From positions 1 through 28,490 of the forward strand of contig CBDHFJ010000058.1 of NCBI GenBank assembly GCA_965262315.1: a stretch of DNA of 28,490 nucleotides, given 5' to 3'. This DNA is from JBCCFK01 sp965262315 (GTDB lineage Bacteria; Actinomycetota; Acidimicrobiia; Acidimicrobiales; UBA8592). Positions 15,620 through 23,094 of the stretch are shown one piece after another. The notes below the pieces were generated by a model. That model was not told where the DNA came from. It saw only the letters and a list, made by a program, of their open reading frames with translations, and ran no database searches. Both the position numbers and the translations under genes were made by a program. Each line of letters begins with the position of its first letter. Within the stretch, counting starts at the first letter, position 1.

Positions 15620-16464
15620 GGACGTTCCTCCAGGTCCGGGCTCGCAGCCCACAAGTGGTGTGTGACATAGGTGCGCCAGGGAGCCCACGCCGTGGCCCTG
15701 GCCTCGAGCTGCGCGCCGTCGCCGAGCCCCAGTGCCTCGGCATGGCGGCGCACGATCAGATCGCCGATCGGCAACACGTCGGGGTCCCGGAGCGCACGGA
15801 TGGCGATGTAGTCCGCCGTCCAGGGGCCGATGCCCTTGATCTCGAGCAACGAGCGGCGGACATCGGCCCGGTCGGCACCGGGGTCGAGGCTCAGGCCCTC
15901 GACAACGAGGCCGGCCACCGAGCGGATCACGTCCTGCGTGCGTCGGGTCATGCCGAGGTCCGACAGGTCGGCGTCGATGAGCGCCTCGGGAGCGGGGAAT
16001 GTGGCGTACCCCGATCCGTTCACCGGCCGACCGTGCTCCTCGACGAGGCGCGCCGCCAGGCCGCAAGCCGCCTTGACCGAGATCTGTTGACCGAGGACGG
16101 CGAACACCGCACTCTCGAACCCGTCGGTCGATCCGGCCGACCGCAGCCCCGGCCGTGTCGCCACCAGCGGGGCCAGTTCGGCGTGTGCCGACAACGCCTC
16201 GTCGACGACCACGGGATCCGCATCGAGGTCGAGGAGGCGACGACACCGTTCGACCGCGGTTGCGAGGTCGGCCACGTCGTCCAGGCGCAACGCGCAGCGC
16301 ACATGACCGTCGTCGATCCGGAGCCGGACGAGGCCGGCGCCACGGGGAAGACGCAACGAGCGGACGATCGTGCCGTCGTCGTCCACCGTGGACAGACCGG
16401 CGATGGTGCGATGACGCATCCAGGCGATCAGCTCGGCGGCGGCGAGCGGCGGCCGGTAAGGCAC
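15616..16464 (-). CDS. alkA: DNA-3-methyladenine glycosylase II (AlkA), possibly fused to the Ada-type protein upstream
   Basis: Excises alkylated bases such as 3-methyladenine. The frame from GTG 16464 gives 282 residues. The AlkA N-terminal domain (YRPPLAAAELIAWMRHRTIAGL, SLRLPRGAGLVRL) begins at once. Then FAVLGQQISVKAACGLAARL, the helix-hairpin-helix LLEIKGIGPWTADYIAIRAL (206-225) and the catalytic Asp235 in LPIGDL follow. In many actinobacteria this domain is the C-terminal part of an Ada-AraC-AlkA fusion. Here the preceding frame ends ..VVVRLP and would join at YRPPL if one base were missing, or two extra, near 16465. Either the fusion is broken by a sequencing error, or the genes overlap by 37 bp and AlkA starts at the GTG. 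The ogt gene is coupled downstream. Confidence 0.88.
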   Translation of the reverse strand: MPYRPPLAAAELIAWMRHRTIAGLSTVDDDGTIVRSLRLPRGAGLVRLRIDDGHVRCALRLDDVADLATAVERCRRLLDLDADPVVVDEALSAHAELAPLVATRPGLRSAGSTDGFESAVFAVLGQQISVKAACGLAARLVEEHGRPVNGSGYATFPAPEALIDADLSDLGMTRRTQDVIRSVAGLVVEGLSLDPGADRADVRRSLLEIKGIGPWTADYIAIRALRDPDVLPIGDLIVRRHAEALGLGDGAQLEARATAWAPWRTYVTHHLWAASPDLEERP

Positions 16465-17079
16465 GGCAACCGGACCACGACCTCACCGGGCTCGATCTCG
16501 AGCGAGCGCGACGCCTTGGCCCGGAGCTCTCGCGGGGCGAGCGCGAAGACCTCCCGCATCGTGTCGTTGAACTGGCGGATCGACGAGAAGCCGGCCGCGA
16601 ACGCGACATCGGCGAACTTCATGTCGGTGGTCTCGATCAGGATCCGCGCGGTCTGGGCCCGGTGGGCCCGGGCGATGGCGAGGGGGCCGGCCCCGACGTC
16701 ATCGGTGAGGACCCGATGGAGCTGGCGTTCCGAGACCGCCAGTCGTCCGGCGAGCCCCGCCCACGCCGTCACGGTCGACCACACCGTCTGCGATCAGGCG
16801 CATCGCCCGACCGACCAGGTCGGCCCGCACGTCCCAGGACGGCGAGCCGGGGGACGCATCGGGGCGGCAGCGCTTGCAGGCGCGAAAGCCCTCCCGTTGC
16901 GCCGCGGCCGCAGTGGCGAAGAAGCGGGTGTTCTCGCGTTTGGGCCGGATGGGAGTGGGGCAGCTCGGCCGGCAGTAGATGCCGGTGCTGGTCACCCCGA
17001 CGATGAACCAGCCGTCGAATCGCGCGTCGCGGCCGGCGACGGCTCGGTAACACTGGTCGGGGTCGAGGGCGAGTGCCAT
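16428..17079 (-). CDS. Ada-type methyl-phosphotriester sensor/AraC regulator (one frameshift)
   Basis: N-terminal part of the adaptive response regulator. Residues 1-80 are the Ada metal-binding domain, with zinc cysteines Cys36, Cys40, Cys68 and Cys71 (GIYCRPSCP, FRACKRCRPD). In the family the first of these accepts methyl groups from DNA phosphotriesters, which turns the protein into a transcriptional activator. An AraC-type helix-turn-helix follows (RLAVSERQLHRVLTDDVGAGPL, FADVAFAAGFSSIRQFNDTMREVF). A one-base insertion in the CCCC run at 16755-16758 separates the two. Deleting it gives DGVGGLAGRLAVSERQ. The ATG at 17079 has the standard Ada start context. It probably activates its own operon (alkA, ogt) after alkylation damage. 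The frameshift is likely a sequence error. Confidence 0.82.
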
Positions 17080-17085
17080 GCAGGC

Positions 17086-17091
17086 ATCATC
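17086..17091 (-). promoter_or_regulatory. -10 element of the alkylation-repair operon
   Basis: GATGAT on the minus strand ends 6 nt before the ATG at 17079. No -35 consensus is visible, as might be expected for a promoter that depends on the Ada-type activator. Confidence 0.4.
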
Positions 17092-17161
17092 CTGCCACCC
17101 GGTTGCCGCTACTGGCGGAAATCGGACAGGCGCGTCGGCGCCCGCCGGCGACGTTCGTCGT

Positions 17162-17383
17162 TCAGCGGGTCCGTGCCGCGAGCTGGCGATCGGCGAGGTC
17201 GACGAGATCGTCGCGCCACCGGTGGCCACAGCTCTCGCAGCGGTGCAGCACCGTGCACGCGACACGGTCGACGTAGCCCAGACCGAGTGCCGCGCTCCCG
17301 CATTCGGGGCACACCACACCGCTCTTGGACGACTTGTTCGCCCTGCCGGTCGTGCTGCGGTTTCTGTTTCCGAAGAGGCCCAT
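17162..17383 (-). CDS. small zinc-ribbon protein of unknown function
   Basis: A 73-residue protein starting MGLFGNRNRSTTGR, with a basic N-terminus. A four-cysteine zinc ribbon follows: CPECGSAALGLGYVD, then a CESCGHRW knuckle about 20 residues on. The C-terminus is short and charged. An AAGG ribosome site lies 8 nt before the ATG at 17383, which favours this start over the in-frame ATG at 17389. The family and function are not recognised. The ribbon resembles nucleic-acid or protein-binding knuckles such as those of TFIIB-type or ribosomal proteins. The 201 bp between it and the divergent flavoprotein gene hold nothing else recognisable apart from the -10 element at 17572. Confidence 0.65.
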   Translation of the reverse strand: MGLFGNRNRSTTGRANKSSKSGVVCPECGSAALGLGYVDRVACTVLHRCESCGHRWRDDLVDLADRQLAARTR

Positions 17384-17571
17384 CACCATCACCTTGGGGC
17401 CGGTCGAGGTCGGATCTGGCCCGACCGTGGTTCCAACGCCGATCCCAGTGTCCTCCCCTGCCGCCGGGAACAGAATGGGACCGACGACCCTCTCACCCAG
17501 CGTGCCGATTCCTGGGTCGGTGGGCTCCCGGGCGCGCCTGCCCGCCGTGGGCACCTTCGCCCGAAATCTGC

Positions 17572-17577
17572 GAGGCT
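17572..17577 (+). promoter_or_regulatory. -10-like hexamer of the flavoprotein gene
   Basis: GAGGCT ends 7 nt before the ATG at 17585. It is a weak match, but the spacing is the same as for the other leaderless starts. Confidence 0.3.
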
Positions 17578-17584
17578 CGGACAC

Positions 17585-18535
17585 ATGGCCGACAGTTCCA
17601 CCCCGACTCACCCCGCCTTCGACAACCGCGTGTCCCGCGATCTGGGCGTCGACATCCCGATCGTGCAGGCTCCGATGGGCTGGATCGCCCGCAGCCAGCT
17701 CGCCTCCGCCGTCTCGGCCGCGGGGGCATGCGGCATCATCGAGACGTCGTCGGGCGAGCTCGATGCCGTCAAGGACGAGATCCGCAAGATGAAGGACCTC
17801 ACCGACAACCCGTTCGGTGTGAACATCGCCCAGGCGTTCGTGCGGGACCCCAACATCGCCGAGTTCGTCATCGACCAGGGCGTGAAGTTCGTGACCACGT
17901 CGGCGGGCTCGCCCACCAAGTACACGAGCGTGCTCAAGGACGCCGGGCTGACCGTGTACCACGTGGTGCCCACGCTGGCCGCAGCCAAGAAGGCGGTCGA
18001 CGCCGGCGTGGACGGTCTCGTGGTCGAGGGCGGCGAGGGCGGCGGCTTCAAATCGCCCACGCCGGTGGCCACCATGGTCCTGCTGCCGTTGGTGCGAGCA
18101 CACGTCGACGTGCCGATCATCGCCGCGGGCGGCATCACGGACGGCCCGTCCATGGCCGCGGCGTTCGCGCTGGGCGCCGAGGGCGTCCAGATGGGCACCC
18201 GCATGGTGTCGGCGGCCGAGTCGCCGGTGCACCAGAACTGGAAGCAGGCCATCGTCGACGCGGCCGAGACCGACACCCTGTTCCTGAATCAGCGCCACTC
18301 CCCTGCGCTGCGCGCGCTGCGGACCGATCGCACCGAGGGCCTGGTGGACGCCGAGCACAACGTGTTCGGCGACTTCGGCAACGCCCAGGACCTCTACTTC
18401 GGCGGCGACATGAACGCGGCCATCGCCCTGAGCGGCCAGGTGGCCGGTCGGATCGACTCGGTCCGTGCCGTCGCCGATGTCATCGCCGACACCGTGTCCG
18501 GCTTCACCGAGACCGTCGCCCGTCTCCAGGGCTGA
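17585..18535 (+). CDS. nitronate monooxygenase-like FMN enzyme
   Basis: A TIM-barrel flavoprotein of the 2-nitropropane dioxygenase/FabK family, 316 residues, probably an NAD(P)H-dependent flavin oxidoreductase. IPIVQAPMGWIARSQLASAVSAAGACGIIE forms the first FMN loop. FGVNIAQAF, VVPTLAAAKKAVDAGVDGLVVEG, PIIAAGGITDGPSMAAAFALGAEGVQMGTR bind the FMN phosphate and ring. The segment that in true nitronate monooxygenases and FabK reads EGxExGGH is here EGGEGGGF (148-155), so the catalytic His is missing. It therefore belongs to a divergent subgroup, and the reaction is uncertain. It converges on the downstream methyltransferase gene, with 2 bp between the stop codons. Confidence 0.82.
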   Translation: MADSSTPTHPAFDNRVSRDLGVDIPIVQAPMGWIARSQLASAVSAAGACGIIETSSGELDAVKDEIRKMKDLTDNPFGVNIAQAFVRDPNIAEFVIDQGVKFVTTSAGSPTKYTSVLKDAGLTVYHVVPTLAAAKKAVDAGVDGLVVEGGEGGGFKSPTPVATMVLLPLVRAHVDVPIIAAGGITDGPSMAAAFALGAEGVQMGTRMVSAAESPVHQNWKQAIVDAAETDTLFLNQRHSPALRALRTDRTEGLVDAEHNVFGDFGNAQDLYFGGDMNAAIALSGQVAGRIDSVRAVADVIADTVSGFTETVARLQG

Positions 18536-18543
18536 GCTCAGCC
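18530..18543. terminator. palindrome spanning both stop codons
   Basis: GGCTGAGCTCAGCC is a perfect 14-bp palindrome that contains the TGA of the flavoprotein gene (18533-18535) and, on the other strand, the TGA of the convergent methyltransferase gene (18540-18538). With no unpaired loop and no T-tract its role as terminator is doubtful. Confidence 0.3.
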
Positions 18544-19323
18544 GGCCCGGCGGGCGACGTGGAGCGCGGCGCCGTAGTGGCGGCGGAGCGTTCCGTCGGG
18601 GCGTGAGGCCAACCGTCGCCTGATCTCGCCGTACAACCGATCGCGCTGTTGAGGGTGCATGGCGATGTGGCCGGAGAAGGTGTCGAGCACGGCGACGTAC
18701 CCGTCGGCGTCGTAGACGACCTCCCAGTCGAACTGGTCGATCGTCACGATGTCGAAATCGCCCGACGCCTCGATCTCGTCGCGGCGTTCCGGGATGTGGC
18801 CGGGTCGGGTCTCCACCCAGCCCTCGGGGAGGCGCTCGCCGATCTCGTCGTAGATCTCCTGGATGTCGGTGAAGAAGCGGTCGCCGTCGTGGGGAATCAC
18901 GTGGGTCGCGGACCAGAAGGCCAGGTGGCCGCCGGGTCGCAGGTGGCGGGCCGCCCGCTGGTACTTGGTCTCGCGATCCATCCAGTGCCAGCACGAGGCG
19001 GCGACCACCAGGTCGTGTCGGCCCCATGCGACCGGCTCCCAGGTGTCGAAGGACGCATGCACGACCTCGACGTCCGGCCAGGCCGCCAGGTTGGCGCGGG
19101 CTGCGGCGGCGAGATTCTCCCCGATCTCGACCGCGGTCACCACGGCGCCGCGCCGAGCGAGCTCCTCGGTGGCCACCCCGGACGCGGGCCCGAGCTCGAG
19201 CACCACCGACCCCTCCCCCAGTCCCGTGACCGCCGCCAGCCGATCCCACAGCGCGTCGGGGTACCGGGTGCGCGCCCGGTGATACAGCTCCGGCACCCGA
19301 TCGAACGTCAGTCGCAGGTCCAT
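18538..19323 (-). CDS. class I SAM-dependent methyltransferase
   Basis: A 261-residue Methyltransf_11/25-type enzyme. After the lead-in FDRVPELYHRARTRYPDALWDRL, motif I is VVLELGPASGVATEELARRG and motif II acid is VTAVEIGENL. The motif IV region is DLVVAASCWHWMDRETKYQRAARHLRPGGHLAFW. The opening YHRARTRYP and the CWHWMD segment are shared with many actinobacterial methyltransferases annotated as trans-aconitate or ubiquinone-type. The substrate cannot be assigned. The ATG at 19323 is preceded at 6 nt by a TATCTT hexamer. It is divergent from the sigma factor gene, with 50 bp between the start codons. Confidence 0.85.
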   Translation of the reverse strand: MDLRLTFDRVPELYHRARTRYPDALWDRLAAVTGLGEGSVVLELGPASGVATEELARRGAVVTAVEIGENLAAAARANLAAWPDVEVVHASFDTWEPVAWGRHDLVVAASCWHWMDRETKYQRAARHLRPGGHLAFWSATHVIPHDGDRFFTDIQEIYDEIGERLPEGWVETRPGHIPERRDEIEASGDFDIVTIDQFDWEVVYDADGYVAVLDTFSGHIAMHPQQRDRLYGEIRRRLASRPDGTLRRHYGAALHVARRAG

Positions 19324-19329
19324 GGCCTG

Positions 19330-19335
19330 AAGATA
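19330..19335 (-). promoter_or_regulatory. -10 element of the leaderless methyltransferase gene
   Basis: TATCTT on the minus strand ends 6 nt before the ATG at 19323. It is one of the best -10 matches in the window. Confidence 0.55.
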
Positions 19336-19373
19336 GAGCCGTTCGCCTCTGCGCAGCGCCGGGCGACCGACCG

Positions 19374-19910
19374 ATGCCGCGGGCGATGGGGTTCGGGGAC
19401 TTCGCCGCGGTGCTCGCGGCCGCGAAGGTGGGCGCCGACTGGGCGTGGCGGGAGCTGTACGCCTCGCTGGCCGGCCAGCTCATCGGGTACGCGGCCGCCA
19501 AGGGCGTGCGTGACCCCGAGGACGTGGCCGCCGAGGTGATGGCGAAGGTCGCCGGCACCATCGGCCGCTTCCAGGGCGACGAGCCGGCGTTTCGATCCTG
19601 GGTCTTCACGATCGCCCATCACGCGATCGTCGACGAGCTGCGCCGGCAGCGTCCGACCACATCGATCGATGCCACGAGCTTCCGGCTGGCCGCATCCGAC
19701 GACCCCGAGGCCGCCGTCGTCGCCGAGCTCGGGGCTGCCGAGGCCCGTGCCCTCCTGGACGAGCTGCCGCCGGATCATCGCGACGTGGTCCTGCTCCGGG
19801 TCCTGGGGGGCTTCGACGTCGCGGAGGTGGCGCAGATCCTCGGCCGCCGGCCCGGCACCGTCCGGGTGCAGCAGCACCGGGCGTTCCGACGCCTGCGCGC
19901 AGTCGTCTGA
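19374..19910 (+). CDS. ECF-type RNA polymerase sigma factor
   Basis: A 178-residue two-domain sigma-70 family factor. Region 2 is WRELYASLAGQLIGYAAAKGVRDPEDVAAEV followed by FRSWVFTIAHHAIVDELRRQ. Region 4 is LLDELPPDHRDVVLLRVLGGFDVAEVAQILGRRPGTVRVQQHRAFRRLR, including the helix-turn-helix. There is no sigma 3 domain and no C-terminal extension. The start is uncertain between 19374 and the in-frame ATG at 19386, since neither has a ribosome site. A large membrane protein gene begins 28 bp after its stop, in the place where an anti-sigma factor is normally encoded. It would direct polymerase to a small regulon, probably including its own operon. Confidence 0.92.
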   Translation: MPRAMGFGDFAAVLAAAKVGADWAWRELYASLAGQLIGYAAAKGVRDPEDVAAEVMAKVAGTIGRFQGDEPAFRSWVFTIAHHAIVDELRRQRPTTSIDATSFRLAASDDPEAAVVAELGAAEARALLDELPPDHRDVVLLRVLGGFDVAEVAQILGRRPGTVRVQQHRAFRRLRAVV

Positions 19911-19938
19911 CCCAGTCGAACCGCTCGGGTGTAACGCG

Positions 19939-22900
19939 ATGAGCACCGAGCCCGTTGACGGTTCCGACATGTCGGGAACCCCGAGCGATCTCGAACTGCA
20001 TCACGCGTGGTCGGGCCGTGCCTCCGAGGGACGGTCGGACCTGCAGTCGGTGGCCCGCTGGAGCACGGCGCTCCGAGCGGACCTCACGGCGGTGCCCGCT
20101 GACGCCCACCTGGATCAGGTGGCGGCAGCGGCCGCGGCAGCAGCTCGCGAAGCGGCGATGGCGTCCGTCGGCGCCGCAGCGACGGGGACCCGAGCACCAC
20201 GACCGAGGAGAAAACTCGTGCTCAGCGCCCTCATCTCGAGTCTCGCCTTCAAGGCGGGCACCGCGGCGGCAGCCGTCGCGGTGGCGGCCGGCGGGGTCGC
20301 CGGCACCGACGTCCTACCCGACCCGGTGGACGACCGCCTGGACGCGGCCTTCGCGTTCGTCGGCGTCGAATTCGACGAAGGCGAGGTCCAGGACTCGGTG
20401 GCCGCCGTGCTTCCCGGCGGCGTGGTGGAAGGGGACCTGATGCAGTGGCACCGGGTCACCATCTCCTTCGACGGCCCCCAGACCTCCGAGACCGCCGACC
20501 CCAACCCGTTCCTGGACCACCGGCTGAACGTGACCTTCACCCAGGGCGACCGCACCATCGTGGTGCCCGGCTACTTCGACGGCGACGGGCGCGGCGGCCC
20601 GACCGGCTCGGTGTGGCGGGCCAACTTCGCGCCACCGACCACCGGCACCTGGTCCTACGAGGCGTCGTTCCGCACGGGCCCCGAGGTGGCGGTGAGCCTG
20701 GACCCCGACGCCGGCACCCCGGCTGCGTTCGATGGCCAGGGTGGCTCGTTCGACGTGGCCCCGTCCGACAAGGGCGGGCGGGACTTCCGGGCAGGCGATC
20801 GCGGCCGCATCCGCAACACCGGCCAGCACTACCTCACGTTCGAGGGCAGCGGCGCCCCGTTCGTCAAGGGCGGTGCCGACATCCCCGAGAACCTGTTCGG
20901 CTACGTCGGCTTCGACAACACACCGAACGCGGGCCACGACTTCGACGCCCACGCGGGTGACTGGCGTCCGGGCGACCCCGACTGGGACTCGCCGGACGTA
21001 CCCGGCACCACCGACGGTCGGGCGATCATCGGCGCCTTCAACTACCTGGCGTCGACCGGATCCAACGTCGTGTACTTCCTGCCGATGAACATCGGCGGTG
21101 ACGGCAAGGACACCTTCCCCACGATCGGGGCCCAGGTGAAGACCCGCTACGACGTGTCGAAGCTGGCCCAGTGGGAGCAGGTGTTCGAGCACGCCGACCG
21201 GCTGGGCGTCTTCCTGCACTTCCAGCTGGCCGAAACCGAGAGCGGCAACGAGAACTACCACGACGGCGGCACCCTGGGGCCCGAGCGCAAGCTCTACTAC
21301 CGGGAGCTGATCGCCCGCTTCGGCCACCACCTCGGCCTGGAGTGGGACCTCGGCGAGGAGAACGACTACGGCACCGCCAAGCGGGTGCAGTTCGCGGCGC
21401 ATCTGAAGGCGCTCGATCCATACGACAACCTGGTGACCACGCACACCCGTGGGGGCCAGTTCGAGCAGTTCTACGGTCCGTTGCTGGGCAACGAGGACTT
21501 CGACATCACCGCCTTCCAGGGCGGCAACTCCCGGATGTCGATGGCGAACACGATCATCGAGTGGCGCGATCGTTCGGCCGCGGCCGGCGTGCCGTGGGCG
21601 ATCAGCTACGACGAGCCCCAGAAGATCGAGAACGACGTCACGGACGTCGCCAACGGCTACCCGCACGGCCGCCGCGACAAGATGTGGCCGCTCTACGCCA
21701 GTGGTGGCGCCGGCTTCGAGTGGTACGTCCAACAGGACGGCGGCGGCCACAGCTTCGATCAGCAGATCGACGACTTCCGCCTCATGGGGGAGGCGCTCAC
21801 CTGGACGGGGCACGCGATCGGTCTGCTGGAGCGGCTCCCGCTGCTGTCCATGGCACCCGATCACGCGTTGGGCGATGCCCCGGCCGGGGAGACCTACGTG
21901 TTGGCCGAGCCCGGCCGCACCTATCTGCTGTTCAACGATCGCAGCGGTTCCGACTTCTCGTTGGACCTGAGCGGCCAGGCCGGCAGCTACGACGTCCGCT
22001 GGTTCGATCCCCGCAACGGCGGAGCGCTGCTGACGGGCACGGTGGCATCGGTGAACGGCGGCGGGATCGTCAGCCTGGGCTCAGCTCCCTCGGCGACCGG
22101 CCAGGACTGGGTGGCGCTGGTGGTCTCGTCCGGCCCGGCAGACCCCACGCCCACGCCGACGCCGACGCCCACCCCGGGCGGCCCGACACCGACGCCCACG
22201 CCGACGCCGACGGCGACACCGACGACGGTTCCGGGCGACACCGCCGTCACCGGCTTCGTGTTGGTCGACGCCGACAGTGACACCGACATCGGTCCGCTGC
22301 TCGACGGCGCGGTCATCGACCGGTCGACGATCACGTCGGAGCTCAACGTCCGAGCAGACGTCAGCGGCGACGTGGCCAGCGTGCTGTTCGGCCTGAACGG
22401 CAAGACCCGGCACCGGATCGAGAACGTGCCGCCCTACGCCCTGTTCGGCGACAACCCGGCGGGCCAGTACTTCGGCTGGGACCCCGAACCCGGGACGTAC
22501 ACGATCACGGCCAGCCCGTGGTCCCAGTCGGGCGCCAAGGGCGAGGCGGGTACGCCGCGCACGGTCACCATCACCGTGGTCGACGGCGGATCACCGACCC
22601 CGACCCCGGCCCCCACCGCCACACCGGCGCCCACCGCCACCCCCGGTCCGACGGCGACGCCCCAGCCGACCCCCACCCCGACGGCCACCGCGCCGCCGAC
22701 ACCTACGCCCACGGCCGTGCCCGGGCTCGAGGTCACCGGCTTCGTGCTCGTCGACAGCCAGACCGACGAGGACATCGTGGAGCTGGAGGACGGCATGGAG
22801 CTGTCCCTGTCGAGGCTCGGCACCACACTCAACGTGCGGGCCGACGTGTCTGCCGACGTCAAGAGCGTGCGCTTCGGGCTCGATGACGACGACGACCATC

Positions 22901-23073
22901 GACTGGAGAACGTGGTCCCGTTCGCTCTGTTCGGGGATCAACCGGCCGGCCAGTACTTCGACTGGGCGCCCGAGGCGGGCACCTACGAGATCACGGCGAC
23001 ACCGTTCGACCGCACCCGAGCACGCGGCAACGCCGGCGCCCCGGTGACGATCACCATCACCTTCGTGGAGTAG
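19939..23073 (+). CDS. anti-sigma-like membrane protein fused to an extracellular glycoside-hydrolase-like module
   Basis: A 1044-residue protein in one uninterrupted frame. Residues 1-92 are soluble and Ala/Asp-rich, and 93-122 are a single hydrophobic segment. Residues 123-158 (VLPDPVDDRLDAAFAFVGVEF) resemble the short extracytoplasmic tail of proteins encoded beside actinobacterial ECF sigma genes. Residues 164-275 match DUF5060 (LMQWHRVTISFDGPQTSE, TGTWSYEASFRTG). Residues 290-630 form a DUF4038/apiosidase-like TIM barrel with acidic candidates in EWDLGEENDYG (Glu473, Glu474) and AISYDEPQK (Glu559). Residues 640-730 resemble the putative collagen-binding C-domain of those enzymes. Two Thr-Pro linkers lead to two copies of a beta domain (767-881, 930-1044). 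No HxxxCxxC zinc anti-sigma motif is present. I infer a cytosolic sigma-binding end and an outside carbohydrate-sensing or cleaving end. Confidence 0.85.
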   Translation: MSTEPVDGSDMSGTPSDLELHHAWSGRASEGRSDLQSVARWSTALRADLTAVPADAHLDQVAAAAAAAAREAAMASVGAAATGTRAPRPRRKLVLSALISSLAFKAGTAAAAVAVAAGGVAGTDVLPDPVDDRLDAAFAFVGVEFDEGEVQDSVAAVLPGGVVEGDLMQWHRVTISFDGPQTSETADPNPFLDHRLNVTFTQGDRTIVVPGYFDGDGRGGPTGSVWRANFAPPTTGTWSYEASFRTGPEVAVSLDPDAGTPAAFDGQGGSFDVAPSDKGGRDFRAGDRGRIRNTGQHYLTFEGSGAPFVKGGADIPENLFGYVGFDNTPNAGHDFDAHAGDWRPGDPDWDSPDVPGTTDGRAIIGAFNYLASTGSNVVYFLPMNIGGDGKDTFPTIGAQVKTRYDVSKLAQWEQVFEHADRLGVFLHFQLAETESGNENYHDGGTLGPERKLYYRELIARFGHHLGLEWDLGEENDYGTAKRVQFAAHLKALDPYDNLVTTHTRGGQFEQFYGPLLGNEDFDITAFQGGNSRMSMANTIIEWRDRSAAAGVPWAISYDEPQKIENDVTDVANGYPHGRRDKMWPLYASGGAGFEWYVQQDGGGHSFDQQIDDFRLMGEALTWTGHAIGLLERLPLLSMAPDHALGDAPAGETYVLAEPGRTYLLFNDRSGSDFSLDLSGQAGSYDVRWFDPRNGGALLTGTVASVNGGGIVSLGSAPSATGQDWVALVVSSGPADPTPTPTPTPTPGGPTPTPTPTPTATPTTVPGDTAVTGFVLVDADSDTDIGPLLDGAVIDRSTITSELNVRADVSGDVASVLFGLNGKTRHRIENVPPYALFGDNPAGQYFGWDPEPGTYTITASPWSQSGAKGEAGTPRTVTITVVDGGSPTPTPAPTATPAPTATPGPTATPQPTPTPTATAPPTPTPTAVPGLEVTGFVLVDSQTDEDIVELEDGMELSLSRLGTTLNVRADVSADVKSVRFGLDDDDDHRLENVVPFALFGDQPAGQYFDWAPEAGTYEITATPFDRTRARGNAGAPVTITITFVE
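22141..23070 (+). repeat. duplicated Thr-Pro linker plus beta-domain unit
   Basis: Two linker-domain units lie at the end of the sensor gene. The linkers are Thr-Pro-rich at 22141-22233 and 22594-22719. The domains (22237-22581 and 22726-23070) share TGFVLVD, LNVRADVS, SV-FGL, ENV-P-ALFGD, PAGQYF-W and GTY-ITA-P. The copies are clearly homologous but not identical, so the duplication is old. Similar domains occur in secreted bacterial proteins. The linkers probably act as flexible cell-wall spacers. Confidence 0.85.
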
Positions 23074-23094
23074 CCACCCGACGCGAGTGCCAGG

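Noticed and set aside
20314..21864. 516-codon minus-strand frame opposite the sensor gene
   Set aside because: It is antisense to a conserved domain protein with clear motifs and has no start context. It is a shadow frame.
22141..22719. Frameshifts or misassembly in the Thr-Pro linker repeats
   Set aside because: The frame is continuous and the flanking domain copies differ enough to exclude a simple assembly duplication.
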